Shown here one piece after another: positions 11,601 through 22,140 of a DNA stretch of 64,000 bases. Source of the stretch: Glutinoglossum americanum. Lineage: Eukaryota; Ascomycota; Geoglossomycetes; Geoglossales; Geoglossaceae. Numbering within the stretch: position 1 is the first letter of the stretch; each line of letters begins with the position of its first letter. Under the pieces are notes generated by a model. The model searched no databases and was not told the origin of the DNA. It was given only the letters and a program-made list of their open reading frames with translations. The position numbers and the translations under genes were made by a program. The stretch spans positions 25,360-89,359 of the forward strand of contig JAGHQL010000109.1 in assembly GCA_020080175.1 (NCBI GenBank), in the 5' to 3' direction.

Positions 11601-13630
11601 CACAACGGTTGCTTCTATTCAGCTCGCTGTTGATCCCACATACTTTATGAGGGGGGTGGGGTGGGAAACGGGGCTAGTGGATTTGCCTGAGCACATCTGA
11701 AAGCGGGGCTCCAGTTATGACGACGCGGTAGTACTGATATCCATATCGCAACGCGATCTCTGGATGCGCTTATTTGTCATTTCTGCATCATCTCCTCAAG
11801 GCTAAAAGGGCGAGCAAGAGATTCGGAGTTCTCCAGAGGATTTAGCTCGAGGGCCGACCATATCCGTGCGTACTTCCAAGTTATATATAACTACGATCCT
11901 CCCTCCAGGTCTCTATTCACCTCGGCGATCAAGAAGATCCGCTTAAGCAGCCCCGCCCCAACGCAGAAATCTAAAGCTTTACAAGAAGTTATGTGTTTCC
12001 TCATGATCGAATTCTGGCTACATTGCCGCTGCATCAAACGGCCTCCTGGGGAAGTCATCACACTCTGCGACAAGCCAGATAGATGTGGCCGCAACGGCAC
12101 AATCGCGGGGCAGGAATACAACTACTGTCAGATTCAAGCGGCAGGAGTATGCCCTGTACATGGGGAGACTTGAACGTCCTCACTCGTAAGTCTTGACCTC
12201 TATCCAATCTCCGGCGAACGAGATGAAGCCGAAGAGGCTGACTTTGTGGCATTGACAACATCAGAACTTTCGCACCAAAAGCGACCCCTTGCCAGTCAGC
12301 TCGCAGGTGCACGATATGGAAGGCGTGCTTGTTTTGTTCTGGGCGTTAGCTTTGAGTTGGAAGCGTGATAGGCGCAACAGAGTTACCGAATGGATGGGAA
12401 TTGTTTTATTTTTTTCGATCTTTGGCGATCCTTGTATGTATGTGCAATGTGTTAGGGTAACTGACTTTCCATTGGGCAAATGCGGAGTGTTGACATCACT
12501 CCTGTGCGCACCGAACGTTCGACGCCTTGTTCCAATGAGGCATAATGCACGAGAAACCAACTTCACCGCGCCAAAATTGCCCAGGGCTAGTGCGGCAAAC
12601 ACATATTCCTGCAGGCAGGGTACTCCGCAGTGACTGGGATAACCGCCTGTCTCTCTCTCCCGACGTTCCTTCGGGGATTGCTATCACACTGCAGACGCCA
12701 TTGATGACGCAGCAAATCAACCCCTCCTCGCAACCAATCGCAGCCCGCCGGTGTCCAAGCGTTGAGCCAACAGGGTAATTTTCTTCTTCGAGCCTCACGC
12801 TCCTCCGCATTTTCTCAGGTCCCCCTCCTTATCTCTGTGCAGATATGCCTCTGACAAACCAATTCGGTTCCCCATCCCCACCTCCATCCCTATTTCCGCC
12901 GTTCCTGAGAGGAAGCTGGGTCTTATGACCGTTTGTGTTCGAGGAACAACGCCTCATTGCTCGCAATGGGTCCTCTTGTGGTCTGATGTTTATGTATACC
13001 GCGCATGTGTACTGTGCACATTCTGTGTTTATCTAAAGGCTGAGTGCACGCGAGGCGAGGCTAAACCAGCCCGTATGAACATGCGCAGAAAGACTCTATG
13101 GGACGGAGATCGTCCGTGCGGGGCGTTTTTAGCAAGGCTTAGCCAATTGCTTTCGGAGTCTACTGCCATGTGCTAACCGATGCTATGTAGGTGTTCGTGG
13201 AGGCGTTCAAGGTCTGATCCTCCTTTAGTTCCCCAAGCTAGGACAGCGGGGAACTCGGGACTACCGGAAAGAGAACACGTATTTGTCACCCAGCTCCAAT
13301 GGTCATGAAGAACAAGAGAGCTCGAAAAGCTTTCAATTCGAGATAACAAAGGGATCCCCCAGCACACAACAATCGATTTCGCTCCGTACAGCATCAGCAG
13401 GACAAAGAAGCAGGCTTTATCACAGCACCGCAGGCGATAACCGCACCTGGCGATGAGAAGCACGACGCTGCTTTTCCGGTAGTTCCCGTCAACTAAAACG
13501 GCATCTTCCGCAAAAGCAGCGAAATGCTTGGCCTCCCTCCTAGCGCCCAGCACAGCATGCAGCGCGCAAAGCTGGGCAAACGATACTCCATCTTACGGTG
13601 CTGTTACCAATAATCGCCAATCGTAACTGC
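8695..13630. other. About 5 kb without a convincing gene, upstream of the C2H2 regulator and LEU2
   Basis: Both strands contain only short frames that overlap one another and show no recognisable domain or consistent splice structure. The region lies between two divergently transcribed genes: the BrlA-like regulator on the minus strand and LEU2 on the plus strand. It includes the unresolved first exon or exons of the regulator, probably within 8700-9000. It could be a long regulatory region, long non-coding transcription units or decayed DNA; the sequence alone does not decide. Confidence 0.5.
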
Positions 13631-13640
13631 CCGACATCGG
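13631..13640. promoter_or_regulatory. Leu3-like site CCG-N4-CGG
   Basis: The sequence CCGACATCGG is a perfect everted CCG-N4-CGG, the core recognised by the zinc-cluster regulator Leu3, which controls branched-chain amino-acid genes in fungi. It lies about 145 bp upstream of the LEU2-type ATG at 13784, a normal distance. The classical Leu3 site also has G and C flanking the spacer, which is absent here, so binding by another zinc-cluster factor is possible. Confidence 0.5.
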
Positions 13641-13783
13641 AGATCGCACGCCAACTTCCGACTGGCAGGTGTTTTTGCGATTTGTGACCAGAAAAAAAAA
13701 TTAGGATCGTTGGTTTTTGTTGTTGGACACTGCACAGACCATTCTCAACATCACGATACCTACGAGGATATCAACGGACAAAG

Positions 13784-15335
13784 ATGCAGGTGCACAAGAT
13801 CGTGGTATTTGCAGGCGACCACTGCGGACCTGAGGTATGTCTATGTCACTCTACCGCCCGTCAATGTCACCCCGATTCTAAAACTTCCCGCACGCGAGAT
13901 GGTCGCTAATCTGCCTTTTTAATATGCCTAAAGGTCACCGCCGAAGCTGTCAAGGTCCGTCACAAATTGCAATGATTGATTGCGGCAAATCGCAATGTCC
14001 ATGCGCGTGTGCGGCACAGGGGTAAGAAGCCAATTAATTAACGTAAAGTTTTTTCGCGTGCGTTTTGCAGATATTGAAGGTCGTTGAGACTGAGCGGTCG
14101 AGCGTGAGGTTCGAGTTTCAGAACCATTTACTTGGCGGGGTAAGTTTTGTTTGGTAGCCTCGTCCAATTCGTGGTGGCCGTGGCAGTGGTTTCGATAGCC
14201 TTTCATGCAATTGCTTACGGTATCCGGTGAGCTTAGGCATCGATCGACGCTGTAGGCACGCCATTGACGGACGAAGCTCTCAGCGCTGCAAAGAACGCTG
14301 ATGCAGTAATCCTCGGTGCGATTGGTGGTCCGGTATGATGACCCCTTTCACCGCCTGATATCGCAACCGCACTATCGCCGCTCTAACAAATCACTCTGGC
14401 CACAGAAGTGGGGCACTGCCCTAATACGGCCGGAGCAAGGTCTCCTCAAGCTGCGCAAGGAAATGCAAACGTTCGGGAACCTCAGACCGTGCAACTTTGC
14501 GTCAGAGGCCCTCATCGAGATATCCCCGCTGAAAGCGGAAGTCTGCCGCGGCGTGGACTTTAACATAATCCGCGAGCTCACCGGCGGCATCTACTTTGGT
14601 GATCGCAAGGAAGACGATGGCGATGGAACTGCATGGGACATGGAACCGTATTCCCGCCATGAGATCGAGCGAGTCACAAGGCTGGCTGCACATTTGGCGC
14701 TCCAGCATGACCCACCGCTACCAGTGTGGAGTCTGGACAAGGCGAATGTGCTGGCGACAAGCAGGTTATGGAGAAAGGTTGTGACAGAAATTATGCAAAA
14801 CGAATTCCCACAGCTGAGCATCGGACACCAACTTATCGACTCGGCGGCTATGTTGATGATCAAGAACCCGCGCGCTCTCAATGGCATCGTGGTGACGAGT
14901 AACCTCTTTGGAGATATCATCTCAGACGAAGCGAGCGTAATTCCAGGGAGCTTAGGTTTATTGCCTAGCGCGAGTTTAACCGGTATCCCAGATGGCAAGA
15001 GCAAGGTCAATGGCATCTACGAACCCATTCACGGTAATTTTCTCCTTTCGCAAACATTTCGACTTCTACCGAGAGAAGACTAACACGCAAGGACAGGCTC
15101 AGCACCAGATATCTCAGGCAAAGGGATTGTCAACCCTGTCGCAGCCATTCTCTCCGTCGCCATGCTCCTGAGGTACTCCCTGAACATGTTTCCCGAAGCC
15201 GCAGCGATCGAAGAGGCGGTACGGAGGACAATCAATCGCGGCATCCGAACCGTTGACATTGGCGGGTTAGCGTCAACAAGGGAAGTCGGCAATGCGGTGG
15301 CAGATGAACTGGCAGTCGTCCTTCAAGAGATGTAG
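13784..15335 (+). CDS. leu2: 3-isopropylmalate dehydrogenase (leucine biosynthesis)
   Basis: Six exons: 13784-13834, 13934-13954, 14071-14139, 14237-14332, 14406-15033, 15097-15335. They sum to 1104 nt, or 367 aa, the family's normal length. The enzyme oxidatively decarboxylates 3-isopropylmalate with NAD and Mg/Mn in the leucine pathway. Hallmarks are the N-terminal [59 protein letters not shown], and [19 protein letters not shown] assembled across the last splice. The second exon is only 21 nt (VTAEAVK) but is needed to keep the conserved helix after GPE. The final 60 residues diverge somewhat from the most typical sequences. It converges with APC10. A CCG-N4-CGG element upstream suggests Leu3 control. 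A secondary-metabolism paralogue cannot be excluded. Confidence 0.95.
13934..13954 (+). other. leu2: 21-nt micro-exon of leu2
   Basis: Seven codons, VTAEAVK, flanked by a 99-nt intron (GTATGT...CTAAAG) and a 116-nt intron (GTCCGT...TTGCAG). Joining it gives GPEVTAEAVKILKVVE, which matches the expected helix of the dehydrogenase family, so the exon is real although neither flank is a strong consensus site. Confidence 0.8.
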
Positions 15336-15671
15336 TTAGTTGTCACTTGAGACGTCTTCTAGGGAAAAAAAGAGACGGTTTGGGAAAGATCAGTGTGGCA
15401 TGGCTTTCGAAAGAGCGGAGATAGTAGATAGAGGAGTATTGGGGGTGTTCTAGCTCCGCGACGGCAGCGTAAGAGACGAGGGGGGAAGAGGGTGAAAGCA
15501 GAATAAATAAACAGAGAGAAACTAAATACATACATCTGTATGGCTGACCACCAATCATCAACGCCGGTTAAATGCCCCGAGCAACCAGGCTCCATACGCC
15601 TACCATACTCATCTTTTTAACCCACATAACGCAAAAGCACACGGCACACAGCACACAAACCAAACCCCCCT
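15336..15671. other. Intergenic, convergent 3' ends of LEU2 and APC10
   Basis: About 340 bases with pyrimidine-rich plus-strand sequence toward 15671. No gene recognised. Confidence 0.5.
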
Positions 15672-16516
15672 TCACCTCAAATCCACCTCCCCTAACCCCC
15701 TCCACTCCTCCCCCTCCGCCTCCCCCGCATCCCCCACAACATCCTCCCCCTCCTCCCTCGCAAAAATCTGCAACCCCCTAACATGAGTATCCTTCCCATT
15801 CTGATGATTCTCACTGACGCGCACCTGGACCAGCCAAGCACGGAGCACATCCCCGTTGCGGCCGCCGCCGACGCCGCCCAGGTCGATGGTGATCCACCCG
15901 CGCGGCTGCTCGAACGACAGCTCGACAAACTCCACCAGGTCGTGGTAGCCGGTCCCCGCCAGGAGGGACATCTTGGTGGGCGTGTACGACTCGTCGTTCT
16001 CCCAGTCGAGGTAGAGCCGGATGGAGGTGATGGAGACGCGTTTGAAGAAGTGGATGTTTAGGAGGTGGGGTTGGGGGCCGTCGGATCTGGGAGGGGGGGG
16101 GGGTTAGGTGGGGGTTCGGGTTGGAGGGGGAGGGGAGGCGTACTGCCAGAAGAGGTTCACGTCTTCGTCTCGGAGGGCTTCTACTCCGCAGCCTGGTTTT
16201 GCGGTTGAGACGGTCCAAGAGGCGAGGTTGCCGATTTCTTTTAAGCCCGCGGTGCTGAATTCTTCGGCTTTTTCTATTCGGGGATGGTGTTAGTGGTTGG
16301 CTGATCAATCGATCGAGTGGATGTCAGGTAATAGGGAATATAGGAAGAGGGTTCCATGGTACCAGTTTCTGCATTGTCTTCGTCCTCGTCCTCGTCTCCG
16401 CCGGACGCGTCGACAAGGTCTTCTTCGGTGGAGGAGTCTAAGGTTTCTGTCCCTGGGACTTGTGCGGGGGATGGTTGTTCTTGCTGTAGAGGAGGGGGAT
16501 GGACCACTCGTGGCAT
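15672..16516 (-). CDS. apc10: APC10/DOC1, anaphase-promoting complex substrate-recognition subunit
   Basis: The gene starts at MPRVVHPPPLQQ (16516) with an acidic, disordered N-terminus. The DOC domain follows: GLKEIGNLASWTVSTAKPG, VNLFWQSDGPQPHLLNIHFF, LYLDWENDESYTPTKM, LAGTGYHDL and PRGWITIDL. APC10 helps the APC/C ubiquitin ligase capture destruction-box substrates in mitosis. The second intron (donor in CA|GTACGCC at 16143, acceptor CCCAG) joins LFWQ to SDGPQ in frame. The first intron is ambiguous: the only donor (G|GTACC near 16362) is phase 1, and the obvious acceptor TAG before 16274 does not match that phase, while an acceptor deeper in (TTAAAAG) does. The exact N-terminal junction, or a small indel, therefore remains open. 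After the DOC domain the tail is Gly/Glu-rich. Confidence 0.88.
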
Positions 16517-17119
16517 TGTAATTTCTCTCTCTTTCTGGGAATTGATGAGGAGTTGGTTTATTAAGTAGGATGCTTGGGATGCGAGAAGGTGTTGTTTACT
16601 CGGTATGCTTCCTGGGGTAGAAAGCTTGGCGGCGTGCGATATGTGTGATAAGATAAGATCTATAACCCCCGCTAGTCTCACTCTTTTCGCACAGGCTGGG
16701 TTTAGATATATATAAGAGAGCTCCTATCTATAAAGCCATAGCGGCTCTATCGTAGCGGTTGTGGGTGTATTTAATCAGTATGTTAGGATAAAATAAAGAA
16801 TCAACGTCTTCAAGGAGGGGCTGTCGAAATATTTGATCGAGAGCTTCTACCCATGTATTAGGACCGTAGGTATGCCCGAACAAATGTGTATGTGTGCTCT
16901 CGGTGCTTCGAGATCTAAAAATACTCTATGTAGCCGTATAAATATGCGCACAGTTGTGACGAAGGAATATAACCTCAACTTCACATAAGAGGGGCACCTG
17001 GTGCCCCAATCAATCACAACCAAATCACAGCTGCACAAGGATATCTCTCAAAGCCTCCCTCATGAACCCCGCCCTAGGAGCCAAGCACCCTCCCTGAATC
17101 CTCCACACCTCTATAACCA
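16517..17119. other. Intergenic upstream of APC10
   Basis: About 600 bases. A TATATATA stretch at about 16705-16715 lies roughly 190 bp upstream of the APC10 ATG and could serve as a TATA element on the minus strand. The part next to 17119 is the 3' side of prefoldin 4. No gene seen. Confidence 0.45.
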
Positions 17120-17773
17120 TCAAGTCTCCAAATTAATACTCCTCCCAAACCTCGCATAAAGCACCACCTTCAACTGCCCCATCTCCTCCCTCACCTTCTT
17201 CAATTTCTCCTCAAGCTTCTCCACTTCCTGATCAATCTTCCCTGTCGACGTCGACAATAAGTCTTGTACCTCCGGTAGTGGTAGTGAGACGAAGGAGTCA
17301 CCGATTTTGTACCTGTTGTTGGTTCGAGGCGGTCAATGAATCGGCTTTTTTTTTTCCCCCAGATGATATGTGGATTCTGTAGACTTGTAGACTACGGGGG
17401 TGCGACGTACGGTATTAAGTCATCTTCATCTGCAAGCTCGAGCTCTGTAGAGACTTCTTCGAGGTCCTCTTTATCCTTCTAGTAGCCAGTGAAAATGGCT
17501 TAGCTGCTACCTCACTAACCCCCATAAACGCCAATAGCCTCAAAATTAGAATTCACCTGTTTAGTCTTTAGTTCCTCCTCCAGCAAAGTCTCTCGTTGAT
17601 GCAGCCGACTGAATTTGTTGATGTTATCTTGGTCTTCCCGCCGCACCTCGATCTCGTCGCTGCCAGTGGCGGCCTCGTCTTCTTTTGTGAGCTGCGGGGG
17701 TTTTAGAGTCGACTCCCTTGGATACGGAGATCATTGGGGGAGAATGAAGAGTGCGCACCATTCGGCGATTCAT
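17120..17773 (-). CDS. gim3: Prefoldin subunit 4 (GIM3)
   Basis: Four exons that appear as no single long frame. Exon 1 is only MNRRM (17773-17759), followed by LTKEDEAATGSDEIEVRR..., then KDKEDLEEVSTELELADEDD, then YKIGDSFVSLPL... to SINLET and a stop at 17122-17120. The total is about 136 aa, the normal size for a beta-type prefoldin. Two long coiled-coil helices flank the hairpin with GDSFVSLP. The EVRREDQDNINKF-LHQRE block and terminal FGRSINLET are typical of subunit 4. Prefoldin is the hexameric jellyfish-shaped chaperone that delivers unfolded actin and tubulin to the CCT chaperonin in the cytosol. All junctions have GT/AG borders and preserve frame. Confidence 0.92.
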
Positions 17774-17954
17774 TTGTGCATTGCTTGCTCTGGCTTCAAA
17801 TCTCATGGACCTGAAGATATGTTGTGCTTAGTCATGAAATGGGGAGGCCAAAATTGGAATAGCAACCTGCAGCTACTAGAACTATAGAAAGTTGGGTAGC
17901 TTCTCCACCAACCCTTTCGCAAGGTCTTCGTGTAAATTTTGCAGGGACTGTGAT

Positions 17955-20803
17955 CTATTCTACACCGCATCCTACTCCCCTCCTTCTACCAGCCAAAACC
18001 GCGCTAATACACTTCCCGACAGCCTGGAGATCCCCCAGCATTGTGACATGCCCCCTTTCACTGCTTACTCTACCGCCTTTCACTATATTGTAGCCCTTTG
18101 GTAGCATAGCCTCTCTAGCAAGACACACCCCATCGCCGCTCGCAAATGACAGGTCATCATATGCATCTGCTCTCATTATGCCATCCCTATTCAAGACCTT
18201 TGCCCCGCACACAGTAGGCGTGGATTTGCCGTAAATGACCGCCAGAGGCGGATAGGCGTTATTACTACAGTGCTCGTGTCGGTAACGTAATTCACGTTTA
18301 AAGCGCAACGTCTCCTCGAGAGTACGGCGTAGATAGGCAATAGCATCCTGACGGGGAATGGTAACGGTAGTCGACACCGAAATATTTGAGTTGTTACCCA
18401 CGACAGCAGGATGGGGTTGGCTCCCCATCTGGGGGGCTAAAGTCAGATCCTTGCTAATATCCGCACGATGGGCCCCGTTTGTGACGTTGCCGTCCACCGT
18501 TTTGTGCTCATTCTTCATCATAGACCCACCAAGCCTTTCCGAGGCAGAATCTCTCCTGATCTTCAAGGATGATGGGAGGCTAGACAAACTTTCAGACATC
18601 GAGCCCACTAGACTCCCAATACTGCTGGCTGGGAAAACTAGTGGGGGTAGCGGTGGTGAAATGCAAGGTGAAAAGCGATGTTCTATCCACGATTCCACGT
18701 TAAAAAAGTCGACAGGATATTCCTCCTTTGTTCTTTTGTCAATAAAGCATCTCCCATCTTCAGGCAGAAACACAAAGCTAGTCCGTATAGTGAAGTTCAC
18801 CTGGGCTGTCAGGACCCTCGAGCTAAGCAACACATTATCCCCATTCCGGAGCGGGCCGAGAATATTGACACAAGACTGTGGGGTCCCGGCAAATATTACC
18901 CCTGAAAATAGTTCCGGGCGCTTGTTGACAGCATGTCTTGTAATGAGACCTCCGAGGCTGTGGGCGATAACTAGGGCACCTCTCTCTGAGGGAGGGAATC
19001 CGAGGGTATTTGACGGTAGATCCTCTATAAACCTGGTAAGCTTCTTGCTCAAGAGATGTGGGCTCAACCGCCAGTCGTATCCATAATCCCAAACTCTCAG
19101 ACTTCCATTAAGTGCATTTTCACACTGCCGTAACCGTTTAAGGAGCCGACGGGAAATGTCAACAGGGCCAATATGCGTAAGCATGCCTTCGGGAACAATA
19201 GTATCCTCCATATTTTCCTCATCTTCAGGGTTAAGGCCAACTTCAAGATCAACCCTACGCAAGTTTAATCCAACTTTAATAGGGATCCAGACACGGCGAT
19301 GTGGAGGCTTTGCAGAACGGAGTCTGGAACCTAGAAATTGGATAGTGTTAGTCCGGTATTGTGAGGGTTATCCTTGATTCCCTGAGAAAGCTACCTCTGT
19401 AGCCACCCATAACCACGACGTCGCCCGTCAGCTTATCCAGAGCATTCAGTAGCCTGCAATTCACAACATTACCGGACGAGCGCGGTATATCGGTCCCATT
19501 AGCCCGGGGGTCTGATGGTGCGTCTAGGAATCCCGACGATGCTGAATTCCCTTGCATCACGGCCAGCGATGGTGGTGCAAGCGACTTCCTTTTCTTGGCC
19601 GGCCCATCCACTTTCAAACCTCTCAAAAGTTTAGCGGACGAGGGCTTGTTGGGGAGTTTAGGTGTACTTACTAATGCTAATGCTAGGCAGGCTTGGGAGA
19701 TTGAAATTCGAGTCCTGAAAGCTATCCCTAATGGCCTTAAATCTCGAATTAACTTGGCTATGAATACTCTCAAACCTATTGTCATCGCCTAGTGAGGAGA
19801 CTCTTGACATTGAAAGGCTGGGGTTGAGGGAATTGTCTGACGTTGCACGGTGCAATTTCCTGGGTCCTTCTTGTGAGCCACGGTATAGGGGCGGAACACC
19901 CAAATGCTGGTCAAAAGTAACAGGGCTGGCGGTAGGTGTAGGCTGAGTCGACGGGCAGTTTGGAGGTTGAACCTCCACCCCCGCAGAAACTTCCACTCCC
20001 GGTTGCTGGTTCGGCTGTGGTTGGTTGTAAGTTTGACTGTCGAGTCCATTCGTAGATTCCCCGAGGGACGTCTTAGACTTCCTAAATATGGTCCGAGAAC
20101 CGTCGTTGGTTAAGTTCACCTTTTGGGAGGAGAGAAAAGGCAATGGGGAATTGAGACTTGGGAAGCCGAGCGAGGATATATTTGGGCTTTTTGGTATCGA
20201 CGGCAAAGAGAATGGGAAAAACTTCCTGCTTCCAGTAGGTCCAGAAGATGACCTAGGTCTTGTGCTCACAGCTGATCCTCGTAGAATACTCTTGCTAGTG
20301 TCTAACCTCTGGAACCGTTTGGTGGAAGGCTGCCATGGGGTTGGTAAGGACTCCTGTCGCTCCCCCCTAAGAGGATCCTGTATCTCTTTAGGCTCTGTAG
20401 CTATTGCTGTCTGCGACTCTCTGTTCGGTCCTCGCTCCGTAAACGGCCTAGTAGCAAACCCCTGGACCTCTTCTGAATCCTCACCAGATTGCCCTTCGTC
20501 ATCCATATCATTTAAAGCCTCAGCCCTCTCAGCCGGGGACGTGAGTCGCGTATGCACATAGTCAATGCTAACTCCAATCACGGATTCTGCATCTTCTTCC
20601 GAAAAGTTATTGTAAAGATGCCGCTCCCCATTGTTGACAGAGGATTCCGAGTCCCCACCAATGGCAGAATCGGTACCTCGAGGCCGGGCTAGAATCGCTC
20701 CCGTCGAATGTCTTAACATGGAGTATTTAGGGGATGAGCCATAGTTACTAGAGCCCACGAAAACACCCTCCTGTAGTGGTGCCATTGTAGATGTTGAGTT
20801 CAT
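17955..20803 (-). CDS. Large alpha/beta hydrolase (LCAT/PGAP1-like lipase fold)
   Basis: Three exons: 20803-19672, 19619-19395, 19330-17955, giving 910 aa. The first 380 residues are Ser/Pro-rich and disordered. The hydrolase core then begins with LTGDVVVMGGYRGSRLRSA, continues with VWIPIKVGLNLRRVDLEVGL and WDYGYDWRLSPH, and carries the nucleophile elbow AHSLGG (catalytic Ser) with HAVNKRPELFSGVIFAGTP after it. A His in RGHVTMLG near the C-terminus is a candidate third triad member. The family acts on lipids or acyl esters; the substrate is not predictable here. The first intron is 52 nt (GTAAGT...GCTAAAC...GAGAG); without it the frame seems shifted, with it SISIS joins LKVDGPAKK exactly. No signal peptide is seen, so a cytosolic or membrane-associated enzyme is likely. 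Confidence 0.85.
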
Positions 20804-21279
20804 AATGGTCAGAAACGCCGAAAGAAAGTACTATGACGTCGACACTTTGTGCCCAAGCTTCAGCTAACCCTATGTTGTCATCGTACCTACGTGATCACCG
20901 GCACTGTCTTGCCCAGTGCATTCACTCAAGGGCAATTCCCCCCATTTGCTGGCCATCTTTGTTAGTCTGAATGGGGCTTGCATGACTCTATTAGGGAACA
21001 TTCGTTATGTATTTGTACATCTTGTTTGAATGCGCGTACATAGAGTTACCAATGTGATACGATCACGTGCAATGGCTGGGATACAGTACTTAAACGTGAT
21101 GGCTGACTCAGGCGACTGCGCCAGTCCTCAGCCGGTAAACGAAACGCGATCGATCTCTAAAGATCTTAGATGGCTACATAATATCTGGAACGCCAAGGAT
21201 ATGTCGTCCCGACAAGAGTCGGGCATAATTCGAAGTACTTCGTACACCCTGATGGTTACACAAGACAGCCAAAGACTGT
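20804..21279. other. Intergenic, upstream of the hydrolase
   Basis: About 475 bases without a gene. ATCACGTG at 21062-21069 matches RTCACRTG and lies about 260 bp upstream of the hydrolase ATG. This is a possible regulatory site only. Confidence 0.4.
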
Positions 21280-22015
21280 TTACACACACAAAACCGCAGC
21301 CACCTTCGTATAAATCCCTATCACTCGATCGTTCACCGTTGTACCCACGCAGTTGGACAAGTAATTCATAGCCCCGGCCTGCCCGCCCGTTTGCACCGCA
21401 CTCTTGATCGCCGCCGAGCACTTAGTGGTATAAAACCAACTCGCAGAGCCGAACGAGAATTCATTGGGCAGCACTAGTGCGAGGATGGCGACCTTAGTGG
21501 CGGTGTCGCCGAGTTGAGGTGCTTTGCTGAGGATATCGGCCACTTGGCTCTTGAGTTGGGGGATCGATTCTGCGTATTCTTGGTTGAATTGGAACATCTG
21601 CATATTTCGTGCTATTTTTCGAAAAGGGTTAGAAACTGCTCTAGTTTGGGGGGAACATACAGCACAATAAAAACCAAAAAAACTTACTTCCTTGCCCCAC
21701 ATGGTTACGGTTGGTATTGAACTTGAAATCCCCCGATTCGGACAACATCAAGGTGACCAGCGCCGCCTTCTCTGCCATAGTTGTGATGCCACTGTTCGCA
21801 AACGCATCATTGATGAAAGGAGCTGCCTGAGCAGCTGTTGCGCACTCATTTGGGAACTCCGCACCGTCGCAGGACGCCGAGTCAGGCGCAATTTGGGCGA
21901 GTTGCTGGGCAGTGATATCTCTACTTGCTGACCGTTGCTGCGGCAGCGCAAGGACCGGAGAACTCAGAAGGAGCAGCGCCGCTGCTACCTTGGCGGAAGG
22001 ACCGAAGAAATACAT
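21280..22015 (-). CDS. Small secreted protein of unknown function
   Basis: Two exons, 22015-21688 and 21611-21280, join in frame to 219 aa. The N-terminus MYFFGPSAKVAAALLLLSSP followed by VLALP is a clear signal peptide with cleavage expected near residue 23-25. The mature protein is mostly helical, with cysteines in CDGAEFPNEC and three near the C-terminus that could form disulfides. The splice joins NRNHVGQG to TRNMQMFQFN. I do not recognise an enzymatic motif. Several frames upstream would extend the N-terminus (MRLDREASFRTK), but the signal peptide fixes the start at 22015. A TATA-like ATATATATAC lies about 115 bp upstream. It could be an extracellular enzyme or an effector-like protein; no function is claimed. 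Confidence 0.8.
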
Positions 22016-22127
22016 TTTTGTACGGAAAGAAGCCTCTCTGTCTAATCTCAAAAAGAGCGTACGGCCAAACCCCTACAAAACGACTGAGGTAGAAGAGAAT
22101 AGATACAAGGTCCGGAAGGGTAAATTG

Positions 22128-22140
22128 TATGTATATATAT
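22128..22140 (-). promoter_or_regulatory. TATA-like element of the secreted-protein gene
   Basis: The plus-strand TATGTATATATATTC region reads as an ATATATATAC-type element on the minus strand, about 115 bp before the ATG at 22015. The distance is plausible for a fungal promoter. Confidence 0.35.

Noticed and set aside
19348-19785. Apparent frameshift in the alpha/beta hydrolase
   Set aside because: A 52-nt intron with GTAAGT donor and GCTAAAC branch site restores the frame, so no frameshift is needed.
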